A stretch of DNA of 64,000 bases from Numida meleagris (Eukaryota > Chordata > Aves > Galliformes > Numididae), in contig NC_034438.1 of NCBI RefSeq assembly GCF_002078875.1, forward strand, positions 21,589,030-21,653,029. Reading direction: 5' to 3'. Made by a program: the position numbers and the translations under genes. The number at the start of each line of letters is the position of its first letter. The stretch's first letter is position 1. Positions 24,847-34,400 of the stretch are shown here, one piece after another. The notes under the pieces were generated by a model. It saw only the letters and a list, made by a program, of their open reading frames with translations, was not told where the DNA came from and did no database searches.

Positions 24847-25434
24847 ATTGTGGCCAAGAAGGCCAGTGGTATCCTGGAGTACATTAAAAAGAGCATGGCC
24901 AGCAGGTTGAGGAAGGTGATCTTTCCCCTCTACTCTGCCCTGATGAGGCTGGACCTGGAGTTCTGGGCTCCCCAGTTCAAGACAGACAGGAAACTACTGG
25001 AGAGAGTCCAGTGGAGAGCCACAAAGATGGTGAGGGGCCTAGAACATCTCCTTTCTGTGAAAGGCTGAGAGACTTGGTGCTGTTCAAACTGGAGAGGTCT
25101 GAGAGGGGATCAGGGATTGTATCGATGCTTATAAATACCCAAAGGGTGGAAGTCAGGTGGATGGGGCTGTGCTCTTTTCCATGATGCTCAGTGACAGGAC
25201 AGTGGGCACAAACTGGAATACAGAAAGTTACGTGTGAACATGAGGAAAAACTTGTTAGGGAGTGATGGAGCACTGGAACAGGCTGCCCAGAGAGGTTGTG
25301 GAGTCTCCTTCTGTGGACACATTCAACACCCCCCTGAATGCCTTCTTGTGCGGCCTAATGTAGGGAACCTGCTTTAGCAGGGGTTTGCACTGGATGATAT
25401 CCAGAGGTCCTTTCCAAGCACTACGATTCTGTGG
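24847..25434 (+). mobile_element. CR1 LINE, sense, 5'-truncated
   Basis: The + strand carries the 3' untranslated and distal coding part of a CR1. It opens with GGCCAAGAAGGCCAGTGGTA and continues through GAGCATGGCCAGCAGGTTGA, a CACTGGAACAGGCTGCCCAG block and the GGTCCTTTCCAAGCACTACG tail, ending in ATTCTGTG. The open frame 24682-25068 is part LTR and part CR1, so it is not a gene. The element sits about 0.8 kb upstream of the promoter B exon. Confidence 0.88.
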
Positions 25435-25932
25435 CAGAGGTCTAGCAGTAGTTCCAGAACGTCTTATCTGCTGCGCAGATGTGAATGACCATGCTTGTGT
25501 GGGCAGAGGCAGTGCGGTGGAGGCAGTGGCTGGGCCTGCAGCAAGAGCTGAAGTGGAAGCAGAGGTGGGGCCGGGCTGGAACGGGGGTGAGGAGGAGGAG
25601 GCAAAGGAAGAAAGTTGGGAGGAGGAGGAGGAGGAAATGACTCAGGGCACCTGAGCGCTTAGATCACCGTTTGGAGTGGAAAGGGCGCTAGAAAGACTAT
25701 CTCTGCCCTTCTTTTGGCAGCCTGTGTTCTACGGTGGGCTTTGCCAGCCGGCGCGCTGTCCAGTGCGGAAAACAGCGACTAAGCGCTGGCGGCGCGCGTT
25801 GTGCCGGGCTAGGCCCGAGGTCCCCTGTGCACACCCTACGCCGGCGCAGACCGAGGGCCGTGCGGCCGCTGTTTGCCTCCCCCGGGTTGGGGCCCGCCGG
25901 TTGGTGCCGCCGCGGAGCCCCTCGGCCCGGCC
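25435..25932 (+). promoter_or_regulatory. MAST4: upstream part of CpG-island promoter B of MAST4
   Basis: After the CR1 the sequence becomes purine- and GC-rich. A run of GGA triplets lies at about 25588-25635 and is followed at once by TGACTCA (25638-25644), the AP-1/NF-E2-type site. From about 25750 CpG density is very high up to the N gap. This is the left half of the island that feeds the exon at 26224. The transcription start probably lies in or near the gap. Use of the TGACTCA site is inference. Confidence 0.5.
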
Positions 25933-26062
25933 NNNNNNNNNNNNNNNNNNNNNNNNNNNNNNNNNNNNNNNNNNNNNNNNNNNNNNNNNNNNNNNNNNNN
26001 NNNNNNNNNNNNNNNNNNNNNNNNNNNNNNNNNNNNNNNNNNNNNNNNNNNNNNNNNNNNNN
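25933..26062. other. assembly gap of 130 N in promoter B
   Basis: A run of 130 N interrupts the CpG island. GC-rich sequence on both sides (CGGCCCGGCC on the left, GCGGCCGCGCGG on the right) suggests a stretch that was hard to sequence. The real length is unknown. Frames drawn through it (for example 25676-26284) are artefacts. Confidence 0.98.
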
Positions 26063-26223
26063 GCGGCCGCGCGGAAAGTTGCCGTCGGGCCGGGCTCCTC
26101 TGGGCGGGCGGGCCCCGGCTCTCCTCGTCCCTGGCTGCCGGGAGCGGTGCGGAAAGCGGCGGCTCTCCCTTCCTTCCGTGCGTGTTATGGCCGTGAGCGG
26201 CGCCGCGCTCTGAGCGCCGAGGA
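26063..26223 (+). promoter_or_regulatory. MAST4: CpG-island promoter B core and 5' leader
   Basis: The sequence is GC- and CpG-rich between the N gap and the coding exon. It contains an 8-codon upstream ORF (26187-26213) and an in-frame TGA (26194-26196) that rules out an N-terminal extension of the frame starting at 26224. The island continues into the first intron to about 26950. Confidence 0.6.
26187..26213 (+). promoter_or_regulatory. upstream ORF (8 codons) in the promoter B leader
   Basis: ATG 26187 has G at -3 and G at +4, a strong context. It encodes MAVSGAAL and stops at TGA 26211-26213, 10 bases before the main ATG at 26224, in a different frame. Reinitiation over so short a distance is usually poor, so this uORF could lower output from promoter B if the transcript starts upstream of it. 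Confidence 0.4.
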
Positions 26224-26315
26224 ATGGATATGTCGGACCCCAATTACTGGACGGTCCTCTCCAACTTCACGCTGCCTCACCTGAGGAGCGGCACCCGCCT
26301 GCGCCGGACCCAGAG
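26224..26315 (+). CDS. MAST4: MAST4 alternative first coding exon (promoter B)
   Basis: ATG 26224 (G at -3, G at +4) starts 30 full codons, beginning MDMSDPNYWTVLSNF and ending GTRLRRTQ, then AG. A consensus donor GTAAGG follows at 26316. The closing AG plus C from the exon at 58852 gives serine, producing [15 protein letters not shown] recognise this as the start of a short MAST-family isoform, closest to MAST4 of the four vertebrate paralogues; MAST1 also starts with a W-T-x-L-S-N-F peptide. A second in-frame ATG (26230) could also be used. No kinase, DUF1908 or PDZ residues are encoded here, as those exons lie to the right of the window. The exon sits in a CpG island, separate from promoter A. 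Confidence 0.88.
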
Positions 26316-26960
26316 GTAAGGAGCGCCCGGCAGTTTCGGTCCTGGGCCGCCCCGTGCGCTGCTGGCCCTGCGCTGCCCGCGGCCCCGCGCCGCCGTCCGT
26401 CCGTGGGGCTGCCCCCCGCCCCCTCTGTCTCTTGCAGACTTTCGGTTAGCTCTCCGATATTTGACCTTTTATCCGCAGCGCGTATACTTTATATGGATAA
26501 CTCCGAGAGCCTACTTTGTTCGCTGCTCTTAAAGAGACCGCTCCGTGCAGCTGCGCGGTCTGAGGCGGGCTGGGTGACGTTTCTATACACAGGAACGGCC
26601 TCTGTTCTTTTCTTTTTTCTCCTTTTTTTTTTTTTTGGGGGGGGGGGGGGGGTGTTAATATTTCCCCTCTTGACAGAAGGGAAGCGGTACGCGGCACATG
26701 AGCGCTGCCAGCTGCCCGCCGGGCCGGGTGCCGCCGTGCCGCAGCCGCGATCATGCGCTGCGCCCAAGTTTGTCGCTCTGCTCGCCTCCCGTGTTGGGCC
26801 GTACGCGCCGTGCTGTGCAGTTCGATACGCTTCTGTGTGAAGCTGCCGTCCCCGGGGATGTGACACGGCCGAGTGGCGCGCGCTTGGGCGGGGCGGGGGC
26901 TGCAGGGCCCGAGGATCCGTGCGGTGACACGTCCCGACAGAACAGCGTCTGTAGAACGGC
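26316..26960 (+). promoter_or_regulatory. MAST4: downstream part of CpG island B (first intron)
   Basis: GC-rich, CpG-dense sequence directly after the donor. It is broken by a T14-G16 tract at 26623-26652 and contains a TGACGT half-CRE at 26575-26580. The island fades near 26960 into AT-rich intron. Open frames on both strands here follow from base composition and lack other support. Confidence 0.45.
26623..26652 (+). repeat. T14-G16 homopolymer junction
   Basis: Fourteen T are followed at once by sixteen G. A G16 run can form a G-quadruplex and is a common site of length error, so the count should be treated as approximate. Confidence 0.9.
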
Positions 26961-27094
26961 GGAAAGTTAGAATAACAAACCAGGGGCACGCCTCTCGTGT
27001 GTGAAAGTGCTTCTGCGGCGTATACGCAACCCCTGCCTAACTTGAGCAAGCTACAAGCGCCGGATTGTTTTGTCTTTAGTTACTATACTTTCTT

Positions 27095-27178
27095 GTATAT
27101 CTATATATTTATATATAGATATATTTATATACATCTATATATTTATGTATATATAAATATACTTTATATTGTATATAA
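27095..27178 (+). repeat. AT-rich imperfect (TA)-type repeat
   Basis: About 84 bases made almost only of TATA, ATAT and TTTATA units with scattered C and G. A degenerate microsatellite. The open frame across it (26997-27191) is not a gene. Confidence 0.8.
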
Positions 27179-27468
27179 GCTGTCCTCTTAAATAACATCT
27201 CAGCTGAGTGTCTGATTATGCCTTTGTGCGTTTTCCTGCTTCGAATACATCTGTATTTAAAAGGGACAAGTGGTGAGTCTTTTGTGAATCTTCTTCATTC
27301 TTCCTGCTAGAGTAGGTTTGCACCCATGGGAAGATGCAGAAATGGGTTTTCTCAAAGTGTATGGGAGACCTTTTGGAATCACAGGCTGCACAAAATACGT
27401 GTGTGCCACTGATGTATTTTTTTTATTACTATTTGAATGCCCTCCTATTTCTTAAACACATTCGATAC

Positions 27469-27512
27469 TATAGAATCACAGAGTAGGATGATAGAATGGT
27501 TTGGATTTATCA
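27469..27512 (-). mobile_element. antisense 3' tip of a CR1 LINE
   Basis: ATAGAATCACAGAGTAGGAT followed by GATAGAATGGTTTGG is the reverse complement of a CR1 3' end (CCAAACCATTCTATC and ATTCTAT units). Only about 40 bases are recognisable. It faces away from the sense CR1 that begins about 120 bases later. Confidence 0.6.
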
Positions 27513-27626
27513 AACTATTTGAAAAAAATTGCGAAGCAGCACCAACTGTTGGCTTAGCATCTTACAAATGTGGTGTATCAGTGAATAGAATATGTGTTCT
27601 GTGTATTACAGTTGACCCACTAGAAG

Positions 27627-28463
27627 TACGGGATGCTGTCCACAGGGTCCTGTACAGGCTTGAAAATTGGGCCCATGTGAACCTAATGAGGTTCAACAAG
27701 GCCAAGTGCAAAAGGTTGCGCTTGGGATGGGGCAGTCCCAAATATGAGTACAAACTGGGAGAAGAACTCATTGAGGGCAGCCCTTCAGAGAAAGCCTTGG
27801 GGGTCCTGGTGGATGAGAAGCTGGATGTGAGCCAGCAGTGTGCACTTGCAGCCCAGAAGGCCAACTATGTTCTGGACTGCATTAGAAGAGGAGTGGCCAG
27901 CAGGGAGAGGGAGGTGATTGTCCCCTTCTGCTTTGCCCTCCCCTCGGGAGGCCTCACCCGCAGTACTGCATCCAGGCCTGGGGCCCCCAGCGCAAGATGC
28001 AGAGCTATTGAAACTGGTCCATAGAAGAGTCACAGTGATAATCAAAGGGCTGGAACACCTCTCCTGTGAAGGATTGAGGGAATTGGGTGTGTTTAGCTTG
28101 GAGAAGAGAAGGCTGCAGGGAGAACTCATTGCAGCCTTCCAGTACTTGAAGGAAGCTTATAAACAGGAGGGAGACACAATTTTTTACACAGTCTGATAGT
28201 GAGAGGACAATAGGGAATGGCTTTAAACTAAAGGAGGGGAGATTTAGTTTAGATGTTAGGAAATAATTCTTTACTCAAATAGAGGTGAGGCACTGGAACA
28301 GGCTGCCCGGAGAAGCTGTGAATGCCTGATCCTTGGAGGAGCTCTAAGCCAGGTTGGATGGGGCCCTGGGCACCCTGAGTTGGTGGGGGGCAGCCCTGCT
28401 AGCATCAGGGAGTTGGAAATAGATTATCTTAAAGGTCCCTTCCAACCTAAGTCATTCTGTGAT
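27627..28463 (+). mobile_element. CR1 LINE, sense, 5'-truncated
   Basis: The + strand carries the distal reverse-transcriptase region and 3' UTR of a CR1: AGGTTCAACAAGGCCAAGTG, GAGAAGAACTCATTGAGGGC, CACTGGAACAGGCTGCCCGG, then GGTCCCTTCCAACCTAAGTC and ATTCTGTGATTGTC at the end. A 195-codon open frame (27437-28024) runs through the CR1 coding part but opens in flanking DNA and has lost the catalytic region. It is a fossil, not a gene. Confidence 0.9.
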
Positions 28464-31400
28464 TGTCTTACAGGGATGTTCAATGTCGAACACCCTCTGC
28501 GCAGTAATATCAGTCTGTCACAGCACTGTGAAGCTAAAAGAGCCAACGGTAGGGATTCAGTGTTCTTCTCAGGTTGGCTCCCTTACTTGTTGGGCAGCCT
28601 GGCATCTTCCCTGCTGACTTCCCCACTGCTCCAGTTCTCTTTCTGAAGGTGGATGTGTCCCCTCTGGCACTCATACCTGCTACCACATCCCAGAGTAATG
28701 AAACTGTCAGAAGTAAAAAAAATATGGGCTGTTCCTCTAGTTCCTCTCTGGTTAGTTGAGATACCATCTGGATCTGCATTTTTGGAGCTCCGTCTCATGT
28801 CTTCAGAGACTCACAAGCCCAACTGCTGCATGAATCAACAGGAAGGATGTATAGATAACCAGTTACATACCACAGAATTCTGCCTCCTTCTAGAGGAGTG
28901 CTGGTTAGTGGTAGCCACTCGTATTGTGTGTAGCTTTCCAGGCATTTTAGAGTACTAAAGACTATGAGTAGGCCTGAAGGGATCTTGTAAATCTGATGTA
29001 AATCTGCTGGCTGTGTTTAAGTCTTGAGTCTACTGATCCAATTCAGATTGGAGATTTCTATTTATTTGTTTATTTGTTTTCTCTTACTGTTTCCTTAGTA
29101 GTAACCTTCTCTGTGGAACTACTGTCCAGCTAATTACAAGCTATGATTCTCCATGAAAACTTGGAAAGAGATGTTCAGTGTCTTTCTTGTTTCCACAGCT
29201 GGCTTTGGGATTCCTTATCAGTGTGAGAACTTTCATTTTATTTTCTGGGGTGTTTTTTTTCTTTCTTTCTTTTTTTTTTTTTTTTTTACTTCAGCTTTGT
29301 TCCTCTAGCGTGTTCAGGTACTTTGGCCTATGTTACTGGGGTTATTCTGGGCCAGTAGACCCTTTTTGTGTGCACTGTCCTCTTTGTTTACATATGAGAT
29401 AATGAGAATTGTATGCAAATACTGAGAATTTTGGTGGTTTTTTTGTACATATTTTCTTGATGGAGGATTTCATTTCTCTATCTCAGATTCTATGAAGAAA
29501 AGAAATAGAAGATAAGTTATTTTCCTTCAGGGGTTAGTGTTGAGCCTGGCAACTGAGTTACAACAAAGGCTTAGGACTTCATGGCCTTACTTGCTCACTG
29601 AAGTCTTTAATTAAGGTTTTTCTCTCCTGCAGTAGACCTAACTGAACTCAATTGCAGCAAGTCTTGCTGGAAGTGATACCTGAACAAGAAATACCCCAGC
29701 CTGCCTTTCAAGTCAGGGAGTGGGCTTTCAGGACTAGCAGGTAGAAAAATTCAATTATAAATCGGAGGCACGTGGTATTCAAATCATCAAGTCCATAAAT
29801 GACATGGATTACACCGTACCCTTTTACAGAGAAGAGGCATGCACACCGCCACATTAACTTATTTTTCTGATGCTATAGGTGCATGAGCCTTTCGTAGTAT
29901 TGATTTGGTGTTCCTGACTGAAATGACATCTAGTCTGAATTAGAGAACAAGAGAGAGAACATGAGAGAAAGACTATCCATGTATGTGTATATGTTATAGA
30001 GATGGATATGTACAACTACTTAAAGATGTATAAAGACAACACACATTACTTTTTCATATTGAAATATAAGTAAAATATCTCTGCTGCATGCCACATTTTG
30101 TAGTTAACTCTCTCTTCTGTGGCTTCTTTCTTCTGTCTCTGACCTCTATTTTTCACAAAACCAAGCCAATGACTCTTTGTTTAGTGCCTTTTTTTTTTTT
30201 TTGTCGCTTCTTTGTGGCAGTTGCACTGAAACAGTGTTATTGCAGTCCATCTTGCTTTGGGTCAGAGAGGTTGCATTGCTTCTCAGCCAGAATAGACTTC
30301 TGGATGACTTTTGTTGAAATCTTTGTGATATTTGTATACAGTCATTGAAGTGGTATTGAAGAGACTTTCTTACTAGGCACTTAAAATATTTGTCAGTGAT
30401 CAAGTAATCCTTCAAGCATTCAAAGATTTATAACCATATTGGAAACATGAATTATCAAATATGTATATAAATCATAACTCTTTTTGGAAACTCCTACAGA
30501 GAGCAGAGTTGTCAGACTCTTGCTCTAGTTCTGTTAGCTTTGGGACAGCTCGTTTCCTGGAAAATATTGAGCAGGCTTCTTGAACTTGTAGGGGTTGGCA
30601 CCTTGAGTAGATGGGGTGATAAAGTTACAGTGTCACTCCTGCTTTTGGTTCTTGTGTAGATCTTCCTTTTTCAGCATAACATTATGTTGTAGTAGTATTA
30701 GTATCCTATGAATCTATTAAATATTTATTCAATAGCAAGTGTTAAAAGGGTTCCTGTAAGAGACATAAAAACAAGCAAAAAAGCTGAACACATTTACTAA
30801 CATAAAAGCAGCCACAGGAAGTAAGTATCATTGCGCTGATACCAGCTGGATGTGTCAGTGCTCCAACTTGAATTATTTTACTTTTGTTAAACAGGAGTAC
30901 CTCCGGTTAGAGCTCACCAGGGATTGCTTTTGACTGTATTAGTGTTATTTCACTGTGTGTTTCGGAGTGTGGTGATTAAGAGAGCTTTATCTCTTTCCTG
31001 CTTTCAGCCCTCTGTATTCACCTTAACTCCTTCATGCAAGACAGGGAGAGTCATATATTTATTATCCTAATAGTTGTTGAGTATGTTTAGGGAGAAGATA
31101 ATCATGCTAAATTTGAGGGGGAATGAGAAATAGGCATGAGCAGGCTGTCTGGGCTTTAAAACACCTTGTCATTGAACAGGAGGTATTAGCAGGTAATCTG
31201 CTGGACTTCCTGAGCAAGATAGTGAAGTGTTAATGTATCTAGGGAGTTCTGTTTCCTTTCATTCACAGCAGAGGTTATGTGTTAGGGGAATAGTCTTACA
31301 GTCTCACTATCAAAGTGAATGCACTGTTCTTTTTATTCAGATTGGCTTAGTTGGCCAATCTTTTTGTTTGAGCAATTAATGTATTTCAAGTTCTGCTTAC

Positions 31401-34400
31401 AATTGAATGTTGGCAACGTTCAGTTTTTTCCACTGAGCCATCACTGTTTCTTAACTTCAGCCAGACTGGTGAGGATTCATCTGGTCACGTTCTTGTTGCG
31501 TTTTTTTGCTTAGTCTTTACACTGAGAAATTCCTATTTGTTTAGAACCAAGTCAAGATCCCTACTCATATTGTAAATAAGAATGAAAGAGTCTTCCTGTA
31601 GAAAACCTGTGGAAAGCAACAGTAAGACTGAGATTTAAGAAAAGAAGGCTTGGAAAGCGCTGGCACTTCAAGGAGCTGTTTCTTTTATTATTTTTATTTT
31701 TTTAGCCACTGTGGTTAATGTCTCTTGTTACAGGGTAGGAGACAGTCTTTGTCCTCATTCAGAGAATCAGAAAGATGGTAGCCCAGGCTTCTGTTCAGTA
31801 GCTGTGGTTGTTGGGACACATCATACGGTATGGGCACATTGCACAGAGATTCAGTCCTCCCTCTCTGTTCGAATTTGGCTCACATCTGCTATTGATGTCC
31901 TACAGAGCCGTTAAAGTTCTTGCTCTGTTAGAAGTTTACTGATCTTTCTGAAATGTAATTTTTAAACACACAGGCACTTTCTCATGCAGTTGTTAATAGT
32001 TGCCTTCTCTGCTGCACTTCCTGTCAGATTCAGGTTCCTGGTAGCAGTAAGCTATGTACCTTGCTGTATGACTGCATGTACTTACTGATTGGTGAACTTA
32101 CCTCTGATAATTCTTTGTCAAAACTGTAAGAGTTGATCAGTGAAGTGGAGTCTAAGGTGGGTTCCCCATGAATTAGTTACCTGTTTCAGTGTGCATGGCT
32201 TAGGAAATAGGAAACTTGAGTGGCATTGATTTGGTTAGTTACTGGTCATGAACCCAGTCAGTAGTTGGAGCTGCTGTGTTCCGAGTATGAAGGTTCTGCT
32301 AGCTGATTTAGGTTGAACATTTTTAATGATATTTACTAAGTGGCACGCTAACTTAATAATGGTGTAAAACTGTTCCACGAATTGTGTAGAGTTCTTTTGT
32401 GTGTATTGCCAAACCAACAGGCTGTAGAATGTTACGTTTGTTTAAAAAAAAAAATAGTATAGTGAGAGGTAGGTTTGTTGGAGGGAACACTGTTACAGCA
32501 CCAGGGTAGATGTATATTTGCCTTACCATACTTCTCAAACAGAGAAACAGTGTTAACCTTGATTCAGGTGTATCACAGTTGGTGACAGCTCGTGGATTTT
32601 CCCTTGGGAACCTTTCAGGCGATTTTACCTCTGAATCTTTGCAAATTCACTAACTGCCATAACTGAAATTTTAAAGCCTCCCAGTGACATAAAGCATTGA
32701 ATAATTGTGTGTTGGTGTAATATATGTCATGTATCAGGCTCTTAAATTTCATCTGACACGTCTACTGCGTAACACTGTGCATGGTTACATTACTTAAATT
32801 TTAATGGGACTTAAGTTTTCTCTGATAAAAGAATAGAAAGAGATCATTCACACTTTACATTCTTGACATTTTTTATACATAGTTAAAACCACATTCTTCT
32901 CAACACTAGTGTTTCAGTTCCTTCTTTGCAGGAATACATATTCTATATATTGCTGATATTTTTATTTCCACGTGCTGTTGATGTATTAGCTAGATCTGCT
33001 AGAGTATGATCTTCCGCCTGAGTAAATTGGGGATAAAAAAATATTTTAGTGCAACCTTAAATCTCATGGCAGGTCAGTTCTGTGATTTTATTTGAAATGC
33101 TTGAATTGAATAGTAGCAAACTAGAAAACTCCTTGGCGTGCTTCCCGGTAAATATAAACATACCTTAGAAATATTGTAAACTGGAAAAATTCCCAGATTG
33201 ATCTACCCAACAGAAAGACTTCAGAACTACCAGCTGTGCATTACTAGTGTTCCTGCCACTGACAGATAAGTACAAAAATATTGAGGTCATGCCAGAATAA
33301 ATATATCAGCTTTTTCTCCCTTTCTTTTGGTTAGCAGTGCTCTTCCCTAAATAATTATTTAGGAATAAGGAAAACCGTCATGCTCTGTTGTTCCTGAAAG
33401 ATTATAATTATTATTGTAAGTAGAATCTGTTATTCCCATGAAATGCTGGCATGTTCAGTTTGGTGATTAGAAAGTAAAAACTGCTGCAGTTTCTTTCTCC
33501 CGCCTGTTCTTTTTTTTTTCTGCATGTGCAGTAATTATGTAGATATTCCAGCATGTAATAGCCTGCTTTTGATCCCTATCGTTTGGCTTTAGCCTAGGTT
33601 TAAAATCATACATTAATGAAAAACGGTTAAAAGGTTACTCACTGGTGAATTTTTGTTTCTTATGAAAATGTTGAAGGTGATGTCAAACTGGGCGCTGCTT
33701 GCTGGCAGGAAAATGCATATTCTATCCATCAGCTTAGAGCCTGTCTTGACCATGGGTTTGAAACATAATTATTAACATCCAAATAAATTAAGGATACATG
33801 AACATCTTAGAAACATCTTAGTTGTTTGTGTATAAGGGAATCTATATTAATTAGATCTAGATACTCCTTGGTAAATTTAAATGTGTTTATTTGATTATTG
33901 AAGAAATACTGCTCCTAGTGATGTTTAATGTGTTGAAACATGCTAATGGAAAGTGTTGCATATTACAATGCTTTATTTTACTAAAAATGTGTAGACCTCT
34001 TAGTACTTGGATATAATATTTATTGCTTTGCAGAGTTTAAAAAATATTTCCTTCATGGCAGTAAGTTTGATTTCTCGTGTGTGTCAGTAAGGGAGTGCAT
34101 CAGTCTGAAAACAACTTCACCGTCTGACAGAATTTGTTTTTTTTTCACAGAACTTGCTTGACTGTAAGCTTAACCTGATGTAGCATAGAGGGGCATATAT
34201 TAGCAGTATCAGTGGATTTTTTGTGTTTACTTTTATATATACATCTGGGCAAAGTAAATAAACACATGATTGTCTAGACATTTGTATACATGAATATTCA
34301 AGCAGTAGCTTTAAAATACTGGCTGTTCAGAATTTGGGTATTAATATTATAAGGTCAGTTCCACAATTGGAAAAAATCTTACTCTCCCTGTGCTTTGTTC

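Noticed and set aside
25676..26284. 202-codon frame crossing the N gap
   Set aside because: It passes through 130 unknown bases and runs in a different frame from the MAST4 exon.
26446..27049. Reverse-strand frames in CpG island B as an antisense gene
   Set aside because: Open only because of high GC content and the poly-G/poly-C tract; no splice pattern or known product.
27437..28024. 195-codon frame as a host gene
   Set aside because: Most of it is the CR1 coding remnant at 27627 onward.
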